From positions 4,092,001 to 4,156,000 of the forward strand of contig NZ_CP113059.1 in the NCBI RefSeq assembly GCF_026625705.1: a DNA stretch of 64,000 bases. The letters run 5' to 3'. Shown in pieces: positions 53,578 through 62,659 of this stretch. Position 1 is the first letter of the stretch. Each line of letters opens with the position of its first letter. Below the pieces are notes generated by a model. The model made no database searches and had not been told where the DNA came from. It worked only from the letters and a program-made list of their open reading frames with translations. Made by a program: the position numbers and the translations under genes. This DNA is from Pedobacter sp. SL55. GTDB lineage: Bacteria; Bacteroidota; Bacteroidia; Sphingobacteriales; Sphingobacteriaceae.

Positions 53578-55167
53578 TTATTTCTGTATATAGATATCGA
53601 ACTTAATTGTTGAGTTACCTACGGTGCTATTTACGCTAAACTCTTTCACTTTGATGATACAGTTTTTCATTACCCCGGCGCTATTTGGTATTTGCGCATA
53701 AATAATTGAGGCATTTGTTGTATTGTAAACCTGCGAGCTTGCATGATAAGAAGGTACGCTAGAACTACTTGGCGCTGCTATTCCTGTAAAATAAGCTGCA
53801 TCCATCAAATCAATATCGCCGCTAGCCACATCGCTATATATTTTATCATTAACTGTGGTACCCTGTGTTAACACCCTAAACCTGGTTGCTTTAAAAGTAC
53901 CGTTACCGCGAATCCACGATACGCCGTTACATCTGTAGTTTGTGGCCACGTTAGCGGTATTTGTTGGACTATAGAAGTTCATACTAGCTGTTACGCCACT
54001 ACCACCACCATACATTACAAAAGCCATTTTGTCTTCGTTGGCGCTTAATTCGCAGTTACCTACCACCGCTCCTGTTTCGGATATGAAAACACTATTGGCA
54101 GAGCCAGCAGATGCCGTACCTTGAGCAGACATTACCACATCGCGATAAACAAAACTTCCGTAACTGTAATCTAAAGTAATGATAAACTCTGTTTGTAGAT
54201 CTTCCTTATCTATAGCTATCAATTTTAAATGTTGTGCTCTTTTTCTAAAAGTGTACGCATAATTAAATGAGTAGCTTAAAGTATTATTCAAACTATTTAG
54301 ATCGGCAATTTCTACGTAAGCACCTTGATAATCATCATATATTTTTACTTGTTTTAATCCGGTTATTGATGTAATTAACCCAGTTATAGCCGTTGTTCCG
54401 GTAGTGTTAGGTACTATCGTGGTTGAAAAATTTTCGAACCTAGGCTTGAAAATTGACACATCAACTGGCATGTCGATAATTTGCTCGTTAGTTTGGTTAT
54501 AAATATCGGTTGCTCTAATTTTGATATGTTGAGCTGCCTTACGGTAAGTGTAAGCATAGTTTAATACGTACTCTTTAACATTGGCAATACCAGTAATGCT
54601 GTTTACCAGCACATAAGTGTTCTCGGTTTGGTAATCGTCTAAAATATCAACTTGTTTAATACCAAATTCTGATTTAATGGTAGCCGTAATGGCAGTTGGC
54701 AAACCATTTAAATTGGCATTGATGGTTGCTGGAAATGCACTAAATTGAGGCAGAGCTGGATCTAAATATTTGATAGGCACGAAACCTTCTAAAGAACTGT
54801 TGTTGCCTTGTTTTACCAATACCTTTACCCCTTTTACGGTACTCATATTGTTTACCGGAAAGGCCGCAATTGGGATAGCTAGTTCGTAAGTGGGCGAAAT
54901 TACCCCTTTATTATCGGTTACATGAATTAAAGAATCTGTTTTATCGGTACGTTGTAGGTAGCAATAAACAAATTTAACTCCTTCCGCTGCCGCAATATTG
55001 CTTTTCAGCTCGTCGCCCAAATCAAAGGTTTTGGTTGCCCTGTTAAAGGTATATTCTTTGGCTTCAACGGTTCCTTCTCCAATATCAGAGAAATCGTTTT
55101 TCTTACAACCAACAATTATCGCTATTGCTAAAAAGCAAAACAATAAGGTTTTTAGAATTTTTTTCAT
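53578..55167 (-). CDS. Putative surface glycan-binding lipoprotein (SusE/F position)
   Basis: The 529-residue protein has a lipobox (AIIVGC, then KKN). It has two related modules (ITATIKSEFGIKQVDILDDY and ITGLITSITGLKQVKIYDDY, each followed by an AYTYRK/AYTFRK-AQH segment), so it is a tandem beta-sandwich protein. The C-terminal domain (about 330-529) is unlike these and may bind the glycan. It lies right after susD, which is the usual place of a surface glycan-binding protein. No catalytic motif is seen. Confidence 0.75.
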   Translation of the reverse strand: MKKILKTLLFCFLAIAIIVGCKKNDFSDIGEGTVEAKEYTFNRATKTFDLGDELKSNIAAAEGVKFVYCYLQRTDKTDSLIHVTDNKGVISPTYELAIPIAAFPVNNMSTVKGVKVLVKQGNNSSLEGFVPIKYLDPALPQFSAFPATINANLNGLPTAITATIKSEFGIKQVDILDDYQTENTYVLVNSITGIANVKEYVLNYAYTYRKAAQHIKIRATDIYNQTNEQIIDMPVDVSIFKPRFENFSTTIVPNTTGTTAITGLITSITGLKQVKIYDDYQGAYVEIADLNSLNNTLSYSFNYAYTFRKRAQHLKLIAIDKEDLQTEFIITLDYSYGSFVYRDVVMSAQGTASAGSANSVFISETGAVVGNCELSANEDKMAFVMYGGGSGVTASMNFYSPTNTANVATNYRCNGVSWIRGNGTFKATRFRVLTQGTTVNDKIYSDVASGDIDLMDAAYFTGIAAPSSSSVPSYHASSQVYNTTNASIIYAQIPNSAGVMKNCIIKVKEFSVNSTVGNSTIKFDIYIQK

Positions 55168-55178
55168 CTGCTTAGTTT

Positions 55179-56789
55179 TTAGTATCCTGGATTTTGTGGA
55201 ATGGTAATCTCTGTATTGGTATCAATTTCTCTTTGCGGAATTGGCAACAATAATTTGTTGTTGTTAATGTTAGCTTGTAAAGTAGCCAACGGAATTTGCG
55301 GTCTAAACCTACTATAATAGGCACTATACTCTGCACTGTAATGGTTTTGCATGGTGGTTACCGCTTGTCCAAAACGTACCAAATCAAAAAAACGTTGGTT
55401 TTCGAAGGCAAACTCTAAACGTCTCTCTTTTAACAAAGCAGCCTGAAAATCAGCTTCGCTGGCAATAGCATCTGGGCCAGTTACTGGGTACTGGTAAAAT
55501 GCACTGGTAAAAGTACCGCTGGTAAAATTGCCCGCACCTGCTCTTGCCCTTACTTGGTTAATTAAGCCTACCGAAGTACCAGAAGCACCATTATAACCCT
55601 GCGCTTCTGCTTTCATCAATAACACGTCAGAAAAACGAAGTACCGTAAAATCATTCTCCGCATCGCCCGCTACTACAACTTTAGAAAAGAATTTATTAAC
55701 ATAAAATGGTGTGGTACTGTTAGCATAAACAGCGACTGTTACGTCTCTACGGGCGTCGGAAAAACTAGTTGTACTGGCTGTGAAAGCATTATAAACGCTC
55801 GTGGTTGGATAGTTAAACCCACTACCATCGCCGTTAATTACGGCATCGCCACTACTGGCTGGTGCAAAAAGATTTGCCATTGGATTACCCAAGCCTACCA
55901 AACCCGCTTTATATCGCACAGCGAATAAAATTTCTTTGTTCATTTCGTTATTAATGGCAAATACACGAGCAAAACTACTTTCTAACCCATAGCCGCTATT
56001 GGCTATCACATCATCTAATAGCGTTAACGCATCAGCAGCACGAGGTACCGGTAAGGTTAGGTAAACTTTGGCCAATAATGCTTTGGCAGCCCATGCGTTT
56101 GCCCTGCCTAAATCGGTAGAAACAATTTGTGTGTAGGGCCTTAAACTAGCTTTTGCTACCGCAGCTTCTAAATCTTTTGTAATTAGGTTGTAGGTATCGT
56201 TAATTGAAGAACGATTAACTTTTCTGGCCTGTGCAGCCTCTAAAGGTTCTGTAACTAAAAAAACACCACCGTACAAACGCACTAGGTTAAAATAGTGATA
56301 AGCTCTAATAAAAAGTGCTTGCCCCACCAATTCATCACGTTGTGCTTCGGTAACATCTGCCGTAGGCGTACTAAATACCAATTGATTGTTTTGATAGGTT
56401 ACGCCCAAACTTCTGAGCACATAATTTACGTTTCTGATATTTTTATAAGTTGCTAACCAATAGTTGTAAATTTGCTGGTGTTGTGGCCCAGCGGTGTACA
56501 GGTTAAGCACATTAAGCTCCATGTTGGTATTGGTAGTACTATTTACCGAACGCTGGCGGGCATTATCGCTTCTTAGCTCTGTAAATTGCCATTCGTTAAT
56601 TAGTGGTTCTTGCATGCCGTTGTAGCATCCTGATAAGGCTACACTAACCTCCTTATAATTCTTGTAAAAATTGTTTACCGTTTCGTTAGATACAGGTTCT
56701 ACATCAATTATTTTTTTGCATGAAGTAAGGGCAGCAGCCAATGATACCACAATAATGAAGCGAGTTGTTATTTGTTTAAATTGTTTCAT
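55179..56789 (-). CDS. SusD/RagB family outer-membrane lipoprotein
   Basis: The 536-residue protein has a lipobox (LAAALTSC, then KKI) and the SusD fold: SGCYNGMQEPLINEWQF, EAQRDELVGQALFIRAYHYF, a tetratricopeptide-like scaffold and the C-terminal LLKERRLEFAFENQRFFDLV and LLPIPQREIDTN. It binds the glycan above the SusC pore. It lies 12 bases after susC. Confidence 0.95.
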   Translation of the reverse strand: MKQFKQITTRFIIVVSLAAALTSCKKIIDVEPVSNETVNNFYKNYKEVSVALSGCYNGMQEPLINEWQFTELRSDNARQRSVNSTTNTNMELNVLNLYTAGPQHQQIYNYWLATYKNIRNVNYVLRSLGVTYQNNQLVFSTPTADVTEAQRDELVGQALFIRAYHYFNLVRLYGGVFLVTEPLEAAQARKVNRSSINDTYNLITKDLEAAVAKASLRPYTQIVSTDLGRANAWAAKALLAKVYLTLPVPRAADALTLLDDVIANSGYGLESSFARVFAINNEMNKEILFAVRYKAGLVGLGNPMANLFAPASSGDAVINGDGSGFNYPTTSVYNAFTASTTSFSDARRDVTVAVYANSTTPFYVNKFFSKVVVAGDAENDFTVLRFSDVLLMKAEAQGYNGASGTSVGLINQVRARAGAGNFTSGTFTSAFYQYPVTGPDAIASEADFQAALLKERRLEFAFENQRFFDLVRFGQAVTTMQNHYSAEYSAYYSRFRPQIPLATLQANINNNKLLLPIPQREIDTNTEITIPQNPGY

Positions 56790-56801
56790 GATTTGATGGT
56801 A

Positions 56802-59800
56802 TTAGAAGTTAAAATCAAGACCAAAAGTGTAAGTTCTATTCACTGGGAAACCACCTCTTTGGTAACCCGCCACTACTGGCGATGCATAAGAGGCCGTAGT
56901 TAACCTAGCTTCGGGATTAATTCCTCGGTAAGAACTACCTGTAATAAAAAACACATTATCTACAGAAGCATACAACCTTAAACTACTTACATTAAACTTT
57001 TTAAGTGCCTTAGCTGGTAGTGTATAACCTACAATGATGTTTCTAAGATAGGCGTAGGTTGCACTTTCTACACCGTAATCTGTTAGCAACAAATCTGCGG
57101 CAATACCATTGGTAAAATATGGTGTTTTACCATCGCCGGGGTTGGCTGGACTTACCCATCTATCTTTGATGTATCGCTCGTTCTGTCTTTTCGATTCGTT
57201 ATAGAATAAATCGCCGTTAATTAATTGGCCACCTTGAGAACCCTGCATCAAGATATTCAAATCAAATTTCTTATATCTGATGGTATTGGTTAAGCCCCAG
57301 GTAAAATCTGGAAAAGGGTTTCCCATTATTACCCTATCGCTAAGGTCAATTTTATTATCGCCATTGATGTCTTTTAACTTTACACCTCCTGCGGCAAAGT
57401 AGCCTTGCAAAATAGAGGTTTGTCCGCCAGCAACAGCTGCATCCGCTTCGTCTTGCGATATCCACACGCCATCGGTTTTGTAACCAAAAAACTGCACATA
57501 AGGTTGCCCAACAATAGAAGCGTAAATTTCGCTACGCTCGCCGTAGTTTAGCAAGTAAGGCTCATTACCCCCAAGCTTTAGCAGTTTGTTTCTATTTGCC
57601 GCCACATTAAGAGAGGTTGTCCAATTAAAGTTTTTAGTACCTATGTTGTTAGAGGTAAATTCTATTTCGAAACCTTGATTTCTGATTTTGCCGTTGTTTG
57701 TCCAAAAAGAATCAGAACCAGTAATTGCCTGTTGTGCTTGTTGCAGCAAAAGTTTATCGGTTATGGAGTGGTAATATTCTAAGCTTAACTGAATTTTATT
57801 TCTAAATAAGCCCACATCTAAACCAATATTGGTAGACTTTGTGGTTTCCCACGTGATATTTGGGCCAAAGGTTACCAAATTATTTGGCGATTGACCCGGG
57901 CTAACTTGACCTGTACCTTCGCCAAATACATAGTTAGATCTAAACAACAAATCTAAATAAGAGAATGGCGTGATTCGGTTGTTTCCTGTTTCGCCATAAC
58001 TTGCTCTAATTTTAAGGTTCTCTAACCATTTTTTTGAGCCTTTCATGAACGATTCGGATGCAATGTTCCAACCTGCAGAGAAAGCTGGGAACCAACCTCT
58101 TCTGTTACCTGGGCCAAAAATAGAACTCTCGTCTGTACGTAAACTGGCCGTAGCAATGTACTTGCCTTTATAATCGTAATTTACACGACCAAGGTAAGAC
58201 ACCAAACCAGTTTTTACGTTTACGGGTATAGCTGGTGCTTGGTCAAAATAAGCAGCTTGGTTTAAAGTGCTAAAATCATCTGAAGGAAAATTATAACCAA
58301 TTTGCTGCGAACCTTTTACAGAATTACTTTGCAACGTAAAACCTAATAAACCCGTGAAATTATGGTTACCAAAGTTCTTTTTATAATTCATGGTATTTTC
58401 CCATAGAATATCTACGGTAGTTCCGGTAGTAATGGTGGCTTGGTTTACATCGCCATCTTTTCTAGCCTCGCTTCTTATAAAGTTTCTATCTTCTCTAGAT
58501 AAATAATAAGCTCCTACCGAACTCTTAAATGAAAGATTTTTGTTCGGATTATAGGTTAAATCTGTTCCCGATTGAAAACGATAGCTCTCTTGAAATCTAT
58601 CTTCTCGCTCTGCGTGAGATAAAGGCGTGTTGTTGGTAGATGAAAAAGGAGATACCGCACCTGTACTTTGCCAAAACGTACCATCTGGCATGGTGCCGGC
58701 ATAGTTAAGGTTGGTAAAGTGTCGTGCTTGTGCCCAATCGCCAGATCTGATGTTTGACCATTGCGCATTTTGGTTTACAAATGCCGACGTAAATGCCGAA
58801 TGGAAAACTGGCAAAAACGATGGGAACCTATAATAGTTGGTAAAATTTTCTGACGGACGTTGAATTTTAGTGTATGTTGGGTTAATGTTTACGTTCAACA
58901 TTAGCTTTGGCGAAAGATTAATATCTAATTTTACCCTCACATTGCCCTTGTTGTTCTCGCTATCTTTCATTACGCCTTGGTCTTGCTGCAAGTTGCCCGA
59001 AACGTAATACCTCATGTCTTTTTTACCACCAGCTACATTAAGCTGTAGGTTATAAATACCCGCATTTCTTAACGATTCTTGTTGCCAATCTGTTGGCGAA
59101 CCACTAATTTGGTTTTCGATGATATATGCTGCCCTTTCGTTAGCATTTATCAAATTTTTAGAGGCTGCAGGTACACTAGGATCGTTCTCTCTCAATTTTG
59201 CCTCTGCAAAAAGCAATTCGGTATACTGCGAAGTGGTTAAGATTGGATAAACCTCGTAAGCTTCTTTAATACCATAAAATGATTTTACAGAAAACTTTGG
59301 CTTATCTGCTACACCTTTTTTAGTGGTTACCAAAATTACACCATTTGCACCTCTAGAACCATAAATGGCAGACGAAGCCGCATCTTTTAATACCTCGATA
59401 GACTCAACATCGTAAGGATTGATAAAAGCCAGACCATCTGCAATTGGGTGCCCATCTACTACTACCAAAGGATCTGCATTGGCGTTGATAGAGCTTGCTC
59501 CCCTAACCCGCAAGGTTGGATCTGCTCCAGCTTCTGAAGTATTGTTTTGAACGGTTAAGCCCGCTATTTTACCAATTAAAGCATTATCTAACCTCGAAGT
59601 TGGAATTTCGTCTAAGTTCTTGTTTTCTAGTTTACTTACTGCCGAACTTACGGTTGATTTTTTCTGTGTTCCATAGCCCACCACAATCACTTCGTTCATC
59701 GCACTCACATCATCTACCAAGGTTACGTTAATGGTGGTGGCATTGGCTACCCCTTGTAAATGGGTTTTATAACCTAACGATTTAAACTCTAGTATTTTTC

Positions 59801-60008
59801 CCTTCTGAACAGAAATTTCATACTCTCCTTTTTCGTTGGTAGAAACCCCCTTATTGGTGTCTTTAACTACTACAGAAACACCAGGAATACCCTGTCCATC
59901 TTCAGATTTAACAACGCCTTTAATTTTTACCGTTTGTGCACTTAAGCCCACTGAAAATAGGCAAAGCAGTAAAAAAACAACGCTGCTAGCACAATTTTTT
60001 AATGTCAT
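56802..60008 (-). CDS. SusC/RagA family TonB-linked outer-membrane transporter
   Basis: The 1068-residue protein has a signal peptide (VVFLLLCLFSVGLSAQ), a carboxypeptidase-regulatory-like domain (VKIKGVVKSEDGQGIPGVSV), TonB box-like EVIVVGYGTQKK, a plug with RVRGASSINANADPLVVVDG and a large barrel ending in RTYTFGLDFNF. It imports oligosaccharides, most likely alginate-derived oligo-uronates, together with SusD. Its promoter carries UxuR/ExuR-like operators at 60066-60092. Complete. Confidence 0.95.
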   Translation of the reverse strand: MTLKNCASSVVFLLLCLFSVGLSAQTVKIKGVVKSEDGQGIPGVSVVVKDTNKGVSTNEKGEYEISVQKGKILEFKSLGYKTHLQGVANATTINVTLVDDVSAMNEVIVVGYGTQKKSTVSSAVSKLENKNLDEIPTSRLDNALIGKIAGLTVQNNTSEAGADPTLRVRGASSINANADPLVVVDGHPIADGLAFINPYDVESIEVLKDAASSAIYGSRGANGVILVTTKKGVADKPKFSVKSFYGIKEAYEVYPILTTSQYTELLFAEAKLRENDPSVPAASKNLINANERAAYIIENQISGSPTDWQQESLRNAGIYNLQLNVAGGKKDMRYYVSGNLQQDQGVMKDSENNKGNVRVKLDINLSPKLMLNVNINPTYTKIQRPSENFTNYYRFPSFLPVFHSAFTSAFVNQNAQWSNIRSGDWAQARHFTNLNYAGTMPDGTFWQSTGAVSPFSSTNNTPLSHAEREDRFQESYRFQSGTDLTYNPNKNLSFKSSVGAYYLSREDRNFIRSEARKDGDVNQATITTGTTVDILWENTMNYKKNFGNHNFTGLLGFTLQSNSVKGSQQIGYNFPSDDFSTLNQAAYFDQAPAIPVNVKTGLVSYLGRVNYDYKGKYIATASLRTDESSIFGPGNRRGWFPAFSAGWNIASESFMKGSKKWLENLKIRASYGETGNNRITPFSYLDLLFRSNYVFGEGTGQVSPGQSPNNLVTFGPNITWETTKSTNIGLDVGLFRNKIQLSLEYYHSITDKLLLQQAQQAITGSDSFWTNNGKIRNQGFEIEFTSNNIGTKNFNWTTSLNVAANRNKLLKLGGNEPYLLNYGERSEIYASIVGQPYVQFFGYKTDGVWISQDEADAAVAGGQTSILQGYFAAGGVKLKDINGDNKIDLSDRVIMGNPFPDFTWGLTNTIRYKKFDLNILMQGSQGGQLINGDLFYNESKRQNERYIKDRWVSPANPGDGKTPYFTNGIAADLLLTDYGVESATYAYLRNIIVGYTLPAKALKKFNVSSLRLYASVDNVFFITGSSYRGINPEARLTTASYASPVVAGYQRGGFPVNRTYTFGLDFNF

Positions 60009-60040
60009 AGCAAATCAGTTTATATGTTGGTTAGGTTGTT

Positions 60041-60056
60041 CCGATTTAAAAATCGG
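60041..60056. repeat. Small hairpin in the susC leader
   Basis: CCGATTT (60041-60047) and AAATCGG (60050-60056) form a stem in the 5' untranslated region, about 33 bases before the susC start. Confidence 0.45.
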
Positions 60057-60065
60057 AGCTTTAAA

Positions 60066-60097
60066 TTGGTAAACCAAAAATTGGTATACCAAATATA
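60066..60097 (-). promoter_or_regulatory. susC promoter with tandem UxuR/ExuR-like operators
   Basis: TTGGTAAACCAA (60066-60077) and the perfect palindrome TTGGTATACCAA (60081-60092) lie 15 bases apart. The second is the core of the known ExuR/UxuR box. On the minus strand the -7 box TATATTTG (60097-60090) overlaps it, so a bound GntR-family repressor would block the start of transcription. Confidence 0.7.
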
Positions 60098-60240
60098 TCA
60101 TTAATATTTGTAATCAAAAAAAATAGTAGAACTATTTAAAATTTTGTGGAGAGCTTAAAAAAGAATTTGGCTGTTTGGTTTTTGGTTGTTTAGGCGACCT
60201 GTTCATCACTGCCAGAGATGAAACAATCGCTAATATTGTA

Positions 60241-60373
60241 AGAGGCTGTCTTAAAAGTCACTTGTCATCTCGAACACTAGAGAATGATCTGCTTCAGAAG
60301 TGCTTCTGAAAGAGACTTTATACTCCTTTAGTTGTCGAAATTACGGCATTGCTTTACTTTTAAAACAGCCTCT
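60241..60373. repeat. MITE-like element with 18-bp terminal inverted repeats
   Basis: AGAGGCTGTCTTAAAAGT (60241-60258) and ACTTTTAAAACAGCCTCT (60356-60373) match at 17 of 18 positions. The 97-base interior contains a palindrome, TTCAGAAG/CTTCTGAA. It lies between the SDR and susC genes and has no coding capacity. A sequence like its left end (GGCTGTCTCAAAAATG) occurs near 43831. Confidence 0.65.
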
Positions 60374-60396
60374 TTTATTGGCAGTAATCTCTTTAT

Positions 60397-61149
60397 TTAA
60401 GAGAATGCTAAACCACCGTTAATGTCGATGTTATTTCCGGTTAAGAAACTGGACTCATCAGAAGCTAAATAAGCTACCACATCGGCAACTTCTTTTGCAT
60501 CGCCTTCTCTTTTCAAAGCTGTGGCATTAGCTACGTTAGTTCTAACTTCAGATTTGGTAAAAGTATCGTGGAAAGTTGTCGCAATCATACCTGGTGCCAA
60601 AGCATTTACACGGATACCTTTAGGGCCAAATTCTTTAGCCAAGGCTCTAGTATAAGTCATTACCGCACCTTTAGAAGTTGCATAAGCACTTGCACCCGGG
60701 CCACCGCCATCTCTTGCAGCTAATGATGAGAAGTTAACAATTGAAGAACCTGCTGGCATGAAAGGAGAAACAGATTTCACAGCTAAAAACACCGATTTCA
60801 AGTTCACGTTCATTACGAAATCCCAAAAATCTTCATCCATTTCGGCAGTTGTTTTACGAGCTACTAAACCGCCAACTACATTTACCAATACGTTAATTTC
60901 ATCGCCAAAAGCTTTTCTAGTTTCGGCTACTAAAGCTTCAACTTCTGCGGCTTTAGTCATATCAGCCTGTATGGCAACACCTTGACCACCCGCTTCTTCA
61001 ATTAATTTTAAGGTTTCATCTGCTTGCTCTTTACTATCGAAATAGTTTACTACCACTTTAGCTCCTTCTTTAGCCAATTGTAATGAAACGGCTCTACCTA
61101 TGTCTCTAGCACCTCCAGAAACTATCGCAACTTTGTTTTTTAAACGCAT
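60397..61149 (-). CDS. SDR family reductase, likely 4-deoxy-L-erythro-5-hexoseulose uronate (DEH) reductase
   Basis: The 250-residue SDR has the cofactor motif VSGGARDIGRAV, NVVGG, and the catalytic Tyr/Lys in SAYATSKGAV with Ser at NFSSLAA. The C-terminal ITGGxxxxx-type end reads FLTGNNIDINGGLAF. In alginate loci an SDR of this type reduces DEH to 2-keto-3-deoxygluconate, and its position between the hexuronate transporter and susC supports this. Direct evidence is context only. It lies 19 bases downstream of the transporter, so they are cotranscribed. Confidence 0.85.
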   Translation of the reverse strand: MRLKNKVAIVSGGARDIGRAVSLQLAKEGAKVVVNYFDSKEQADETLKLIEEAGGQGVAIQADMTKAAEVEALVAETRKAFGDEINVLVNVVGGLVARKTTAEMDEDFWDFVMNVNLKSVFLAVKSVSPFMPAGSSIVNFSSLAARDGGGPGASAYATSKGAVMTYTRALAKEFGPKGIRVNALAPGMIATTFHDTFTKSEVRTNVANATALKREGDAKEVADVVAYLASDESSFLTGNNIDINGGLAFS

Positions 61150-61168
61150 AATTTATTATTTAATGTTT

Positions 61169-62447
61169 TTATTTTTTTGATGAAATATATTTGATGCACA
61201 ACCATGATACGGGCACTAAAACTGCCGCCAGTACAAAGAAAGACACATAACTTGTTTGTGTAATTACTGGCACTGCCCAAGTGGTTAATAAGGTACCTGC
61301 AACTGCAGCTGTACCGCCCATTCCGGCTACAGTACCTACATTTTTACCGTTAAAGTAATCACTTGGTAAGGTCTGAATATTACCGATTAAATATTGAAAG
61401 CCAAACAAAGTACAGCCAATTAGTACCATGGCCAACATGGGGGTTTCTTTTAAACTATCTAACTGATAAACAATGGCTACCAATGCAACCAGCATGATTA
61501 CACTCCCTACAGCAATGGCATTTTTACGAGCTTTTGCCGCAGCAATGCCTTTTCTAATTTGAACTGATGCATGGTAACCACCTACTAGACTTCCAATGGC
61601 AGCAAACAGATATGGCACCCAAGTGAAAGCTCCAATTTGTTTGATATCAAACATGAACTGCTCTTTCAAGAATGTTGGCAGCCAAGTTACAAACAACCAC
61701 CAAACTGGATCGATAAAAAACCTGCTTGGTAATAATACCCCAAGTGTTTCTTATTTTTAAAAGTTCTTTCCAAGTTAATGCAGGCGCTTCTTCTTTTACC
61801 TCAGTAGCTACATCTTCTTTCTTGCCTAAAATATGATTTCTTTCTTCTTCGGTAAGCCATGGATGTTTATCTGGCGTAGTTTTGTTGATGTATAACCAGG
61901 GAATAACCCATATCAAGCCCAAAACGGCAATGAGCACAAAAGTCATTTTCCAGCCGAAAATTAGATACAACGCTGCAATTATTGGAGCAGACACTACCGA
62001 ACCTAAAGATGCACCAGCACCAAAAATACCTTGTGCAATTCCTCTTTCTTTTGCAGGGAACCACTCTGCATTGCTTTTGGTTGCCCCTGGCCAGTTTCCA
62101 GCTTCGCTAAAACCTAGCATGAACCTAAAAATATTGAACGACAATAATGATTTTGCAAAAGCATGCAAAGCGATAGAGATACTCCATCCAATAATGGAGA
62201 TAGTCATACCCAAACGAGTACCAATGGCATCCATTAATTTACCTGTAAAAGTCTGTCCCAACGCATACGCAATCATGAAAAAGGTGGTAATTAACGCCAA
62301 GGCAGTTTTGTTGTCTGCATCGGCAATGCCAAATTCTTTGTAGATGTAAGGCCAAAGAATGTTAATGGCGCTTCTATCTATGTAATTAATTACCGTTGCC
62401 AGTCCAATAAGCGCAATAATCCACCACCTTAAACCTTTTACTTTCAT
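61169..62447 (-). pseudogene. Hexuronate MFS transporter (ExuT-like), interrupted by a frameshift
   Basis: The first part (to about 61730) has WWIIALIGLATVINYIDRSA, LGQTFTGKLMDAIGTRLG, and GNWPGATKSNAEWFPAKERG, the ExuT/ACS family signature. The second part (from about 61720 to 61169) has DPVWWLFVTWLPTFLKEQF and GMGGTAAVAGTLLTTW. Both halves are conserved across the junction: TWGIIT then FFIDPVWW. One extra base near 61721-61730 (an A in ACCAAGCAGG) explains the break. The product would import uronates or DEH into the cytoplasm for the SDR downstream. Possibly a sequencing error. Confidence 0.88.
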
Positions 62448-62535
62448 ATATATTTTTTATAAGTTATCCGTTATTAATAGCCACTAAGCACTGGTTTATC
62501 AGCACATTTTTTTTGCTATCGCCATTAATTGTTCC

Positions 62536-62648
62536 GTCATTTCGAGCGTAGCCGAGAAATCTTTTGAGAGATTTGATAATAACCAATCCAAAGATTTAGC
62601 TTCGCCTTCTTAAAGTTCTCCATTCCGCTGCGCTCCAGTCGAAATGAC
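62536..62648. repeat. REP-like inverted repeat (GTCATTTCGA type)
   Basis: GTCATTTCGA (62536-62545) and TCGAAATGAC (62639-62648) flank about 90 bases containing AGCGTAGCCGAGAAATC and CCGCTGCGCTCCAG words, a family very frequent between Bacteroidota genes. It lies between the transporter and the beta-helix protein gene. Confidence 0.65.
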
Positions 62649-62659
62649 TAACAACGTTT

